Notes under the pieces: generated by a model
Database searches by the model: none
What the model saw: only the letters and a program-made list of their open reading frames with translations
Told to the model about the DNA's origin: nothing
Shown here: positions 1 to 9,573 of the stretch, in pieces
How positions within the stretch are numbered: the first letter of the stretch is position 1
How the letters are laid out: each line of letters starts with the position of its first letter
Translations under genes and position numbers: made by a program
Assembly (NCBI RefSeq): GCF_030674635.1
Contig: NZ_CP089978.1
Coordinates: 806,001 to 870,000 of the forward strand
DNA length: 64,000 bases
From: Moraxella sp. ZY210820
Lineage (GTDB): Bacteria > Pseudomonadota > Gammaproteobacteria > Pseudomonadales > Moraxellaceae
Reading direction: 5' to 3'

Positions 1-1369
1 TGGCTAAGTTATCGTCAAAAATATTTTGTTCTTTAATAATATATTGAATGACATACCATGCTAATTGAGCACAATCATAATCTGGATTTTTTTCAGGATT
101 AAATTGTTTATGAAAGAGTTGATAGAAACGATGTTCATCAACAAAATTTTGTATAGAAAACTCTTTTTGTTGTTGCTCATTGAGTGCAGAACGTAGATAT
201 TCGTGTGTACTTAAACAAGATTGTTGTAATAACTTATCTAATTGTTGTGTATTATAAGCTAATTTGAGTTCAGGTTGTTTGCTTAAACACAGTTGGACAT
301 AATGCTTAATTTGCTGACGTAAACTCTCAACTTCATGTTTTTGGCATAATAATAAACATGGTAAACTTTGTTTAGGATTTTTCTTAAACAAAAAATGTAC
401 ATATAATAAAGCAAGTAAGGTTGTTTTACCTGAATTTGCCGAGGCATTAATTACAAAAGGATAAGGGCTATAATTAAAACACAATTCTTTCAAACAATAT
501 TGCTGAAATTCATTGAGTTCAAACGGTAAATGATGCTGTTGTGATAAAGTCCATAATTGTTCATCTAAGGCAAATTCCAATGGAATTTTACGTTGATATT
601 GTGAAATAGCTGGATAATTTAGTGAAAGCTCATTCTGTTGTTCATGCTCGACACCTAAATAATAGGGTTTGCGTTGCATATTATAGGCAATTTTTTTCGG
701 ATAGATAAAAGGATGAAATTTTTCTTTAGGCCCATGAATATCGTGCAACACAGGATAATAGTCCGTATCTTGTTCAAGTTGTAATTCACCAATTTCTGCA
801 CGCTCAATAGCATAAAATAAAGTTTGATAATAATTTTTTAATTGGGTTGGTGATAATTTAGGAGCAATAGCGTATTGCCATTGTGTTGATTCATAATAAA
901 ATTCTGGTGCAATTGCTGATAAATTTAAGCTATCGACACGATACTCGGAAAGTAATGGTAATAAATCAGAAGACAGTTGTGTGGCTTCGAAGTGTTGTGG
1001 TGATAAATTTTTGACAAACTCATCAAGGGCAGGTTCAACATCTCGTTGTTGATAAATAGCATCGAATTGTGGGCGTGAATTGATGTAGAGACTGTTATAG
1101 CTTTTATCCCCACGATGATAAATTTTTAAAAATACGACAATATCATAAATTTTATTTTGATATTCACGTCTGACCATTTTAATGAGTAAACGGTATTGAT
1201 AGCTAAATTTTTTCCTCATTAAGTAGGGAAATTCAAATAACTCAAATTTATTGAGATTTTGGTCTTTCTCAATGCGTTGTCTGACGGCATCTAATGCTTG
1301 TATTAAGCCAAATTTTTTTGCCTCTTGCTTACATTCTTCAGCAACAAAAGTATATAAAATATGTTTCAT
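1..1369 (-). CDS. Superfamily 1 helicase-like protein, N-terminal part (runs off the window)
   Basis: The reverse strand is open from an ATG at 1369 to the window edge, giving at least 456 residues with no stop. The first ~280 residues match nothing I recognise. Around residue 286 there is an LNEFQ segment, followed at ~308-317 by the P-loop NASANSGKTT. This resembles the Q-motif plus Walker A of UvrD/Rep-type SF1 helicases, with Asn/Ala/Ser where Gly and Ala are usual. The later helicase motifs would lie outside the window. An AGGA stands about 10 bases before the ATG. The gene is divergent from the toxin-like gene at 1589. Family is inferred from the P-loop context only. Confidence 0.7.
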   Translation of the reverse strand, partial: MKHILYTFVAEECKQEAKKFGLIQALDAVRQRIEKDQNLNKFELFEFPYLMRKKFSYQYRLLIKMVRREYQNKIYDIVVFLKIYHRGDKSYNSLYINSRPQFDAIYQQRDVEPALDEFVKNLSPQHFEATQLSSDLLPLLSEYRVDSLNLSAIAPEFYYESTQWQYAIAPKLSPTQLKNYYQTLFYAIERAEIGELQLEQDTDYYPVLHDIHGPKEKFHPFIYPKKIAYNMQRKPYYLGVEHEQQNELSLNYPAISQYQRKIPLEFALDEQLWTLSQQHHLPFELNEFQQYCLKELCFNYSPYPFVINASANSGKTTLLALLYVHFLFKKNPKQSLPCLLLCQKHEVESLRQQIKHYVQLCLSKQPELKLAYNTQQLDKLLQQSCLSTHEYLRSALNEQQQKEFSIQNFVDEHRFYQLFHKQFNPEKNPDYDCAQLAWYVIQYIIKEQNIFDDNLA

Positions 1370-1529
1370 CTGTTTAAGTCCTAACAGCAATCAGTTGTTT
1401 GTTTATCAATATGTATCTGTTTAGAATAGTAGCATAAAATCACAATAGATAACAGATGATTTACAGTCTAATCTCAAAATATTGAGATAGGAATAATGAT
1501 TTTAAATTATACTCGTTTTAATAAGATAA

Positions 1530-1558
1530 TTGACAATATTTTATGTTTAAAATATAAT
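1530..1558 (+). promoter_or_regulatory. Consensus sigma70 promoter of the toxin-like gene, with possible Fur site
   Basis: TTGACA at 1530-1535 and TATAAT at 1553-1558 are separated by 17 bases, a perfect consensus match 31 bases before the ATG at 1589. Immediately downstream and overlapping the -10, TAATCATTCTC matches 10 of 11 bases of the right half of the classical Fur box; the left half is poor (about 13/19 overall). Promoter strength is a confident prediction, Fur control a weak one. Confidence 0.7.
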
Positions 1559-1588
1559 CATTCTCAATATTAATTTTAGAGATAGAGA

Positions 1589-2467
1589 ATGAAACTATTT
1601 CGTTTTATCATGAGTGGTTTACTGGCATTATGTCTAATTGTGATGCCAGTAGTGTCATCTGCCAATGCAGGTAGTACGACAGCCCCAACACCAGCAAAAA
1701 GTTTACCAACAGATTTTAAATTTCCACCTATTGGTGAAATAGCCAAGCGAATGGTCAGTCGAGCGAATGTGGTGAATTACGCAGTTGAAAGTTTACTAGG
1801 AGCGGTGGATTGGGTTTTAGATCCAGCTAATAATCAAGCAAAAATTAAATTTCCCACACCTACATCTGTCTGCCGTGGTTCATATTTACATTACAAATGG
1901 ATAGGTACAGCAGATTATGTTGCGGAAAGCTATTGTAAAGCGATAAATAGAAATCAAAGCAAACATATATTTGGAGAATGGAATAGAAGAGGTTCAACAA
2001 CATATTCACGAGCTACCTGTGCTGGTGGTTATGGAGGTAGTACATTTGTAGATTGCGGTTTACCTGTAGAAGAAACGTCAATTCCTTTGAATGTAATTGC
2101 AGAACAAATCATTCAAAATGCACAAGCAGGTCATGCGGAATCGGTTGATTTTGTTGTGGATGTTGCTAATGAATTAAAGAAACAAACTGGTGCTAAACCG
2201 ATTGCTTCGGCAAATGCGAATGAAGATACTGACACGTCTAATCCAGATAAAGAGAAAGATGATAAAGAGCCAAAGAACAATGATTGTAAAAATAAAATTT
2301 CGGATTGGGAATTGAAACAAAATGGGTTCGATGCTCATGATTTGAAATCAATTGTTGGTTCAAATGTTCAGAGATATGAATTGTGTAAATGTAAAAATAA
2401 AGAAATTGTAATCAGAGAGAAAGGTTGCAAAGGTGGGATTATACCAACAGGAGAGTTTCTCAAATGA
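1589..2467 (+). CDS. Secreted polymorphic-toxin-like protein (toxin type 33-like C-terminus)
   Basis: This 292-residue protein starts with a clear signal peptide (about residues 1-27, ending SSANA). A Cys-containing middle section follows, then an acidic/Lys-rich linker at ~211-233, then a compact C-terminal module from ~238 to 292. That module contains WELKQNGFDAHDLKS and ends KGGIIPTGEFLK. It resembles the small C-terminal domain annotated as polymorphic toxin type 33 (Ntox33), where an ELK..G-DxHxLK stretch precedes a K-x-GKG...IPTG end. The next gene overlaps its stop by four bases and is the right size for an immunity protein. Toxic activity is inferred; no catalytic residues are proven. 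Confidence 0.6.
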   Translation: MKLFRFIMSGLLALCLIVMPVVSSANAGSTTAPTPAKSLPTDFKFPPIGEIAKRMVSRANVVNYAVESLLGAVDWVLDPANNQAKIKFPTPTSVCRGSYLHYKWIGTADYVAESYCKAINRNQSKHIFGEWNRRGSTTYSRATCAGGYGGSTFVDCGLPVEETSIPLNVIAEQIIQNAQAGHAESVDFVVDVANELKKQTGAKPIASANANEDTDTSNPDKEKDDKEPKNNDCKNKISDWELKQNGFDAHDLKSIVGSNVQRYELCKCKNKEIVIREKGCKGGIIPTGEFLK

Positions 2468-2892
2468 AATCTTTTCTTGCTAAATTAACCCTATATTTTG
2501 AATTAGATTATCAAGCTGATGTCTTAGAGTTTTTGCATCATGCTCAGTATGAAAATTTGTCTTATGGTATTCAATATATCCATAAACATGAGTTTTATGA
2601 TTATTATCCTAAAAATAAAAAACATGAAATAGGCGAATATTATGAGAGACAACAATTGGTAACTCTTTCTATCCAATCTGATGAGTTAAAATGTTTAGAT
2701 GATTGGATAAAAGATATAGACAACTTAACAAGTGATAAGTTATTTGTTCATATCTACAATAGTGTTTTAGATGTTTTTATATATGTTACCGAAGATTGTT
2801 TTTTTGATTTAGCACTGTCATCAAAAAGTTTATTTGTATTAAAAAGACTATCAGGTTATTTAAATGTTCATTATCGTATTACTCAGGAGTAA
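2464..2892 (+). CDS. Putative immunity protein 1 (DUF4279-like tail)
   Basis: This 142-residue acidic cytosolic protein has no signal peptide. I chose the ATG at 2464, which overlaps the toxin stop as ATGA and follows AGGAGAG; an upstream in-frame start at 2425 would lie wholly inside the toxin gene. The C-terminus, DLALSSKSLFVLKRLSGYL, resembles the LS-x-x-L-x-x-L ending of DUF4279-type immunity proteins. The translational coupling to a secreted toxin-like gene is the typical layout of toxin-immunity pairs. It is paralogous to the next gene. The immunity role is inferred from context. Confidence 0.6.
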   Translation: MKSFLAKLTLYFELDYQADVLEFLHHAQYENLSYGIQYIHKHEFYDYYPKNKKHEIGEYYERQQLVTLSIQSDELKCLDDWIKDIDNLTSDKLFVHIYNSVLDVFIYVTEDCFFDLALSSKSLFVLKRLSGYLNVHYRITQE

Positions 2893-2893
2893 A

Positions 2894-3355
2894 ATGATGA
2901 AGTATTTCCGTGTAAGACTTATTATTACTTTTGAAGAAAAGTATTATTCATTATTAGAAAAGTATATCAGCGAGATTAAGTGTGATAACTTATCTATTTA
3001 TCAAGATTTTGCTAGACGGCATTTTGTAGTTGATTATAATGATGACAATTTAAAATTTGATATAAATAAGAGTTTTTTTGAGCAACAGCCAAAAAAGAAA
3101 GTTGCTTATCTTATTTTAGATATGGGCAAAACTAATATTTTAAATGAATGGGTAGAAAATGCTTTTAAAGTGTTGAAATATGATGAGCATAAGGCATTAT
3201 TTGATTTACAATGTGGGAATTCAGTATTAAGTCTATGTTTAGATGCAGAAACTGATAGTGATTTGTTTGATATAGGATTATCTACGAATAATCTGAACCT
3301 GTTATCAAAGATAAATGCTAAATTAGATATTGATTTTTATCATTATTTAACTTAG
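2894..3355 (+). CDS. Putative immunity protein 2, paralogue of the preceding gene
   Basis: This gene encodes 153 residues from the ATG at 2894, one base after the previous stop and preceded by AGGAG. It shares the overall plan of the gene before it: N-terminal beta-rich segment, central WVENAFKVL where the first has WIKDIDNL, and C-terminal DIGLSTNNLNLLSKINAKL against DLALSSKSLFVLKRLSGYL. Tandem, diverged immunity genes are common behind one polymorphic toxin, where the second often protects against a toxin variant no longer present. Function not shown. Confidence 0.55.
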   Translation: MMKYFRVRLIITFEEKYYSLLEKYISEIKCDNLSIYQDFARRHFVVDYNDDNLKFDINKSFFEQQPKKKVAYLILDMGKTNILNEWVENAFKVLKYDEHKALFDLQCGNSVLSLCLDAETDSDLFDIGLSTNNLNLLSKINAKLDIDFYHYLT

Positions 3356-3468
3356 ATGATTAAAACTATGAAAATTCAAAATTTATTCAGTTTATATGTA
3401 ATAAACTCTTGAGTTTCTTGCATTTAAGTTGTTTAACTGTAGTAAAGCAATCAAGCCTATAATATAGT

Positions 3469-4191
3469 TTAGTGTGGCGGTTGATAAATTTGATATTCAT
3501 CAATCAATGCATAAATTTGTTTGAGCATGGTTTTGGAAAGGTTTAATTTTTCCCCTTTTAATAATTGTTTAAGACGTTGTAAGCATTCTAGTAATAAAGA
3601 AGTTTGTTGAGGTCCTTGAGTGAGTAAATAGCTTAAAATTTCTTCAGGTAACATTAAGCCTTCACGCTCTAAAGTGGTATAAATGAGGGCATGACGGTCA
3701 GCGTATAATTCACCTGTGGGTAGTTTAATACTAACGGCTTGGGTTAAACGTGAACGTAAATCAGGTAATTCAAATTGTAATTCAATGGGTGCAAAACGTG
3801 ATGAAAAAACAATTTGTCCACCTGCCATATTATTATTGTTGATTAAATTAAATACAGCAATTTGCCATTCTTTAAGTCCAATAATGGCTTCAATATCATC
3901 TAAAGCAATTAGTTGAAAATGTTCTAAAGAGGTAAGTAATTCGGGGGTATGGGTAATGAGTTCTAAAACTGAAATTTGAATGGCGGTACGATTGACATCA
4001 CGATAAGAATCACAAATAGCAGAGAGTAAGTGAGTTTTACCTGTACCAGCTCCCCCATAAAGATACAGACGTTGAATATCCCCCGTGTGTAATTGACGCA
4101 CACCGTCTATAATTGGCTCCCAGCTAGGGCCAGCAAAGTCGTTGATATGAGCATCAAAATGCGGTTCAATATCCAACTGTAGTTGTCGCAT
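3469..4191 (-). CDS. hda: DnaA regulatory inactivator Hda
   Basis: A 240-residue AAA+ protein related to DnaA but lacking the DNA-binding domain IV. Walker A GGAGTGKT is at residues 46-53 and Walker B LIALDD at ~94-99. The extreme N-terminus reads RQLQLDI, matching the clamp-binding motif by which Hda docks on the beta sliding clamp. Hda with the clamp stimulates ATP hydrolysis by DnaA after initiation and so prevents over-replication. The gene lies 14 bases downstream of perM on the same strand, the usual pairing in Moraxellaceae. It is convergent with the immunity gene ending at 3355, with no strong terminator between them. Confidence 0.92.
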   Translation of the reverse strand: MRQLQLDIEPHFDAHINDFAGPSWEPIIDGVRQLHTGDIQRLYLYGGAGTGKTHLLSAICDSYRDVNRTAIQISVLELITHTPELLTSLEHFQLIALDDIEAIIGLKEWQIAVFNLINNNNMAGGQIVFSSRFAPIELQFELPDLRSRLTQAVSIKLPTGELYADRHALIYTTLEREGLMLPEEILSYLLTQGPQQTSLLLECLQRLKQLLKGEKLNLSKTMLKQIYALIDEYQIYQPPH

Positions 4192-4205
4192 AATAAGGGG
4201 TATTC

Positions 4206-5447
4206 CTACGAATTCGGTGATGAAGGAGAATTATCATCATTTATTGTATCATCATTTACAAATTCATCAATGGGGTTAGCCTCTGAATTTTCAAACTTTA
4301 TGATAGAATTTTCATGATTAGATGGGATATGGCTCAGATTATCCACATTTTCAGCACAAGCACCAGCCATAACAGGTGCGGTACGCTTAAACCATTCACT
4401 TTGTTGATAATAATCATTGAGATGATGTAATAATACAACAAGAATTGCTGCAATTGGTAAAGCAACAAGCATACCAATAAAACCTGCCAATTGAGCTCCT
4501 GCTAAAACTGCTAAAATCACAGCAACAGGAGAAAGTCCGATTTTATCGCCTAACAAAAATGGTTGTAAGATATAACCTTCACATAATTGTCCAATCGCAA
4601 ACACAACACCAACTAAAATTAATTGTGTCCAGTCAAAACCAAATTGGAATAAAGTGGCTAAAATTGCCGCAATAACACCAACGGCAAAACCTGCATAAGG
4701 AACAATACTAGCAAGACCTGCCATCATACCAATAATTAAACCAACTTCTAAACCAATTATTTCTAAACCAATAGCATAAATACTGCCCAGTAAGAACATT
4801 ACCAATAATTGACCTTTAATAAAGGCTCTTAATACTTGATTACATTCATCTAAAACCACATAAGTTTTGACAGTAAAACGTGGTGGAATGAGTTTAAATA
4901 AACTATCATGCATTTTATGCCAATCAATCAGTAAATAAAAAGTTAAAATTGGAATTAAAATCGCCGTACCACCTATTTGTAATAGATTGAGACTGGATTT
5001 AATTAATTGTAAAACAAAGGCTTGAATATTATCTGCACTATAATTGGTTTGTATATATTCCATCATAACACTAGTGATTTTTTGGGTATCAATCATCATT
5101 TCATCTGTATTAAAGGTTTTTGCATACCAAGGCAAGAAAGTCTGATTAATCCATTCAATAGCCTGCGGAATATTATCACGGATAAATACAATTTGCTTCC
5201 ATACGAGAGGAATGAGATACCATAAAGCAATAGATAAAATCGCTGTAATACCTAAGCTCACACAGACGATGGAAATACCACGTGAAATTTTCCACTGACA
5301 TAATTGATCGACAAATGGATTGAGTAAATACGCAAAAATTAAGGCAATAAATAATGGGATAACCACTGGTTTTAGCAAAATCAGTAACCACACGATACCA
5401 ATAACTGTGGCAATAAGAAAGAGACGCAAAAAAACACGATCAATCAT
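4206..5447 (-). CDS. perM: AI-2E/PerM family membrane permease
   Basis: A 413-residue polytopic protein of the UPF0118/AI-2E transporter family. It has paired hydrophobic helices at ~8-70, a soluble segment at ~90-145, and then further helices to ~345. The family signatures GMMAGLASIVPYAGF and QPFLLGDKIGLSPVAVI are present. The last ~65 residues are hydrophilic, low-complexity and Asn/Asp-rich. Members include Na+/H+ antiporters and putative autoinducer-2 exporters; the substrate here cannot be told. It shares an operon with hda and is divergent from the fructose operon. Confidence 0.85.
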   Translation of the reverse strand: MIDRVFLRLFLIATVIGIVWLLILLKPVVIPLFIALIFAYLLNPFVDQLCQWKISRGISIVCVSLGITAILSIALWYLIPLVWKQIVFIRDNIPQAIEWINQTFLPWYAKTFNTDEMMIDTQKITSVMMEYIQTNYSADNIQAFVLQLIKSSLNLLQIGGTAILIPILTFYLLIDWHKMHDSLFKLIPPRFTVKTYVVLDECNQVLRAFIKGQLLVMFLLGSIYAIGLEIIGLEVGLIIGMMAGLASIVPYAGFAVGVIAAILATLFQFGFDWTQLILVGVVFAIGQLCEGYILQPFLLGDKIGLSPVAVILAVLAGAQLAGFIGMLVALPIAAILVVLLHHLNDYYQQSEWFKRTAPVMAGACAENVDNLSHIPSNHENSIIKFENSEANPIDEFVNDDTINDDNSPSSPNS

Positions 5448-5672
5448 GATAAGTTAAACCAATTAAAGCAATGAAAAATAAATAAAGAGCATTCCATCTT
5501 TATATGAAAAGATACAATAGCATATTTAATTTAAAAAGGCATTAGTTAAATATCAAAAAACTGACAAAATAGTGTTGAAATATTTGATTATTTACAACAA
5601 TATCACACAAATAAAATTAAAACGATATACAATAGCCAAATTTTGTTTGATTTAACTCGCTGTGAGATGTCA

Positions 5673-8630
5673 ATGCTAATTCTTGAGCCTCGTCATGTTT
5701 ATATGCAACAGACTGCGGAAGATAAAACAACCGCTTTAAAGAAACTATGTGAAATTTTACAACAAGATGGTTTAGCCACAGAGCAATATTTCTATGGTTT
5801 AGAACAACGTGAACATCTATCGGCAACGTATTTGGGACAAGGTATTGCTATTCCACATGGTACACCAGAATCACGTGATGCAATTTTACAAAATGGTGGT
5901 GTACGTTTGGTGCATTTTCCCCAAGGTGTAGTGTGGACTGAGCAGGGTGATGTCGTTTATTTAGCGGTGGTTATTGCGGTTAAATCTGACGAGCATTTAC
6001 ACATCTTACAACTTTTAACTAAGGCTTTGGGAGAAAAAGATTTAAGTAGAGCTTTACAACAAGCGACAACGCCAGAGCAAATTTTAGAATTACTTCAGGT
6101 TCATCAACCTAGTTTATTTAAACATGAAAGTTTAATTAAAACACAAGTACAAGCACGAGATATTGATGATGTTGTATTATTAGCCAGTCAAATGCTTAAA
6201 CAAGCTCAATGTGTTGATGCAGGTTTTATCACCAGTTTAAATGCAGAGAGTGCTGTTGCTTTACAGGATAATATTTGGTGTATTACTGGGCATCATTATG
6301 TACAACAATCGGCGGTAAGTATTATACATTTAGCTAAAGCGATTGATTTTAAAAAGAAAAAATTACAGGTTCTCGTATGTGTTGCCAGTCATCGTGATAT
6401 TGATAAGCAACAATTAGCACAACTAATTCAAAATATTTGTCAAATTCAAATGTTGGATTGGTCAAATCCTGTAGCTGTTGCAGAGTGGATTGGGGCAGAA
6501 ACCTCACCACAATGGCGTAGTCAATCGGTAACATTGGCGAATGCACATGGTTTACACGCACGTCCTGCAACAGCATTAGCACAGTTATGCCAACAGTTTG
6601 ATGGTGAAATTTTAGTAAGTGTTGAACAAGGTGCTAGTGTTTCAGCTAAAAGTTTAATTAAATTATTAGCTTTAGGTGCTTTGCGTGGGCAGGTTTTAAC
6701 CTTTATGGCTGAACCAAATACTATGGCAGAGCAACATTTAGGCGATATTATTCAAGCAGTTGAGCAAGGTTTAGGCGAAGAAATTGAACCAGTGATTACA
6801 CCATCTGCTGAGCGTGTAACATCTGTAATAACACATGAAAGCATCGCAAAGCAAAATACATTATCATCATTCAATCAAAAAAATAAAAAAGTTGAACCAT
6901 TACAAGTAGATGTATGTTATCAAGGTGTATCTGCATCGGGTGGTTTAGCAGTAGGTGTAGCACATTTAGTTAAGGCTCAACAGTTTAATTTTTCACGTTT
7001 TGCACAGAAAGACCTTGATGATGAGTTAGCTGATTTAGATATGGCGATTCGACAAGCTATTGAACAATTAACCTTATTGATTCAGCAGGCAAAAACGCAA
7101 GATATTGCTGATATTTTTCATGCTCATCAAGCTTTATTACAAGATGAAGATTTATTGGCAGATGTACAAAGCTTAATTATTCATGATCATTTAAGTGCAG
7201 CAGCGGCATGGCAACAGCATATTGAACAAACAGCACAAATTCAAGCAAATTTGAATAATGCTCTATTAGCAGAACGTGCTGATGATTTACGTGATATTGG
7301 GCAACGTGTGTTAGCTATTTTGTGTAATGAGCAAGTATCGAATGAGCCAAGCCAACCGTATGTTTTGGTTAAATATGATTTAATGCCAAGCGATGTTGCT
7401 CGCTTAGATAAAAATAAAGTTGTGGGTATTTTGACTGCAGTAGGTGGTTCAAGTTCACATAGTGCAATTGTGGCACGTGCATTGGCGATTCCTGCGATTG
7501 TCGGTGCAGGGGAAATGATTTTAAATATTGAACCAGCAAGTCAAATTTTGCTAGATGGAGAGCAAGGGCAGTTTTATATACAGCCAAATGCCGAGCGTGT
7601 ACAACAGGCATTGACTTTGCAACAACAACAAGCGGAACAACGTCAAGTAGCATTACATAGTTGTGCTTTACCAGCTATGACTAATGATGCACATTTAATA
7701 GAAGTGGCGAGTAATTTAGGTGATGTGCATGATACTGCACAAGCAGTTGAGTTTGGTGCGGATGCAGTAGGTTTATTACGCACTGAATTGGTCTTTATGT
7801 CTCATTCGGCTATGCCAAGTGAACCACAACAGGAACGAGATTATCGTGTGGTATTTGATGCATTGGCAGGGAAACCATTGGTGGTGCGTACTTTAGATGT
7901 TGGGGGAGATAAGCCATTACCCTATGTACCGATGGAAAAAGAAGAAAATCCATTTTTAGGTATTCGTGGTATGCGTTTAACTTTACGTCAGCCAGAATTA
8001 TTGCGTAGTCAATTACGTGCATTAATTCGTGCTGCAGATAATCGACCATTACGTATTATGTTCCCAATGATTGGACGGGTGGAAGAGTGGCGAGAAGCGA
8101 AAGCGATTTTAGATGAGATTTTACAGGAATTACCATGTCCAAATTTACAAGTGGGTATGATGATTGAAGTTCCATCAGCAGTTTTGATGACACCGATTTT
8201 AGCTCAAGAGGTGGATTTCTTTAGTATTGGTACTAATGATTTAACACAATATGTATTGGCGATAGATCGTGGTCATACTGAATTGTCGAAGGAAGCAGAT
8301 GCATTGCACCCCAGTATTTTGATGATGATTAATCATACAGTTAAATTTGCTCATCGTTATGGTAAATGGGTAGGTGTTTGTGGTGAATTAGCTGGTGAGC
8401 ATAAAGCTGTACCAATTTTATTAGGCTTAGGTGTTGATGAATTGAGTATGTCGCCAAATCAAATTCCATTGGTCAAAGCACAAATCCGTGGATTAAATTT
8501 CGCAAAATGTCAAGAGATGGCAAAACAGAGTTTGGAATGTGCGACTGCTGATGAAGTACGACAATTAGCCAGTGATTTTTTAGTGGGTAATTGGCAGGAA
8601 TCATCTGCTCATCATGTAAGTGGAGTGTAA
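5673..8630 (+). CDS. fruB: Fructose PTS multiphosphoryl transfer protein FruB (EIIA-HPr-EI)
   Basis: This protein carries phosphate from PEP to FruA through three fused domains. The N-terminal EIIA-Fru domain has phospho-His in GIAIPHGTP (His62). The HPr-like domain around residue 290 has NAHGLHARPA. The C-terminal enzyme I has the phospho-His loop GGSSSHSAIVARAL, plus VGLLRTELVFM and the C-terminal SIGTNDLTQY. I chose the ATG at 5673 because GTGAG lies six bases before it; ATG 5667 and TTG 5643 are also in frame. At about 985 residues this is the full three-domain form. It is first in the fruBKA operon, with a one-base gap to fruK. No fruR gene is present here. Confidence 0.93.
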   Translation: MLILEPRHVYMQQTAEDKTTALKKLCEILQQDGLATEQYFYGLEQREHLSATYLGQGIAIPHGTPESRDAILQNGGVRLVHFPQGVVWTEQGDVVYLAVVIAVKSDEHLHILQLLTKALGEKDLSRALQQATTPEQILELLQVHQPSLFKHESLIKTQVQARDIDDVVLLASQMLKQAQCVDAGFITSLNAESAVALQDNIWCITGHHYVQQSAVSIIHLAKAIDFKKKKLQVLVCVASHRDIDKQQLAQLIQNICQIQMLDWSNPVAVAEWIGAETSPQWRSQSVTLANAHGLHARPATALAQLCQQFDGEILVSVEQGASVSAKSLIKLLALGALRGQVLTFMAEPNTMAEQHLGDIIQAVEQGLGEEIEPVITPSAERVTSVITHESIAKQNTLSSFNQKNKKVEPLQVDVCYQGVSASGGLAVGVAHLVKAQQFNFSRFAQKDLDDELADLDMAIRQAIEQLTLLIQQAKTQDIADIFHAHQALLQDEDLLADVQSLIIHDHLSAAAAWQQHIEQTAQIQANLNNALLAERADDLRDIGQRVLAILCNEQVSNEPSQPYVLVKYDLMPSDVARLDKNKVVGILTAVGGSSSHSAIVARALAIPAIVGAGEMILNIEPASQILLDGEQGQFYIQPNAERVQQALTLQQQQAEQRQVALHSCALPAMTNDAHLIEVASNLGDVHDTAQAVEFGADAVGLLRTELVFMSHSAMPSEPQQERDYRVVFDALAGKPLVVRTLDVGGDKPLPYVPMEKEENPFLGIRGMRLTLRQPELLRSQLRALIRAADNRPLRIMFPMIGRVEEWREAKAILDEILQELPCPNLQVGMMIEVPSAVLMTPILAQEVDFFSIGTNDLTQYVLAIDRGHTELSKEADALHPSILMMINHTVKFAHRYGKWVGVCGELAGEHKAVPILLGLGVDELSMSPNQIPLVKAQIRGLNFAKCQEMAKQSLECATADEVRQLASDFLVGNWQESSAHHVSGV

Positions 8631-8631
8631 G

Positions 8632-9573
8632 ATGGCAAAGGTTTTATGTATTACGCTCAATCCAGCGATTGATATGAGTTTAGAGTTGGAACAAATTCAG
8701 CTTGGTGCTGTGAATCGCCAACAACACGCTCAATCTCATGCTGCAGGTAAAGGTCTAAATGTAGCACAAGTTCTCAAAGATTTAGGGCATGATGTATATG
8801 TATCTGGTTTTTTAGGGCGAGATAACTATCAAATTTTTGAGCAACATTTTGCACGAGAACAATTCGATTCTCATTTTATTCTAGTGGATGGAGAAACACG
8901 TCATAATATTAAACTGATTGAATCTGCAGGACGTGTTACGGATATTAACGGTAAAGGCTTTGTGGTAACAGAGAGACAAAAGCAATCACTTTTTGAACAA
9001 TGTTTGGCATTAGCACCACAGATGGATTGTATTGTCATTGCTGGTAGTTTACCGCAAAATTTTACTTTAGAAGATTTTAAATCATTGGTTGAGCAATTAA
9101 CAGCCGTAAATTCACGTATTGCTTTAGATACGAGCGGTCAAGCGTTGGCTATTGCTATGCAACTTAATCCATGGTTGATTAAACCGAATACTGATGAATT
9201 AAGTGAAACATTCCAACAATCACTTGATACTATTGAACAGCAAATGCAATTTTTAGCAGATTATCATATTGAGCATGCAGTGATTTCAATGGGCGAACAA
9301 GGTGTAAACTGGCTAACACCAGAGCGAGTTTATCAAGCCAAACCAGCTCAAGTACAAGTCAAAAGTACTGTAGGTGCGGGAGATACGCTATTAGCGGGTA
9401 TGATACACGGTCTTATGTCTCATGTAGATGATGTGCAAATTCTCAGTACGGCAACGGCTTTAGCAACTTACTCGGTAACGCAAGTTGGTTTTCATATTCC
9501 ATCAACAGCACATTTACAGCGTTTAATTGAACAAACACAAGTACAAAAAATTGACTTGGGAGTAAGAATATGA
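8632..9573 (+). CDS. fruK: 1-phosphofructokinase FruK
   Basis: A 313-residue PfkB-family sugar kinase that converts fructose-1-phosphate, made by FruA, to fructose-1,6-bisphosphate. The N-terminal TLNPAIDM, the HAAGKGLNVA substrate loop and the C-terminal anion-hole motif STVGAGDTLLAG (catalytic Asp) are all intact. The ATG at 8632 follows GTGGAG; an upstream GTG at 8620 would overlap fruB. The gene ends in an ATGA overlap with fruA, so the two are translationally coupled. Confidence 0.94.
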   Translation: MAKVLCITLNPAIDMSLELEQIQLGAVNRQQHAQSHAAGKGLNVAQVLKDLGHDVYVSGFLGRDNYQIFEQHFAREQFDSHFILVDGETRHNIKLIESAGRVTDINGKGFVVTERQKQSLFEQCLALAPQMDCIVIAGSLPQNFTLEDFKSLVEQLTAVNSRIALDTSGQALAIAMQLNPWLIKPNTDELSETFQQSLDTIEQQMQFLADYHIEHAVISMGEQGVNWLTPERVYQAKPAQVQVKSTVGAGDTLLAGMIHGLMSHVDDVQILSTATALATYSVTQVGFHIPSTAHLQRLIEQTQVQKIDLGVRI

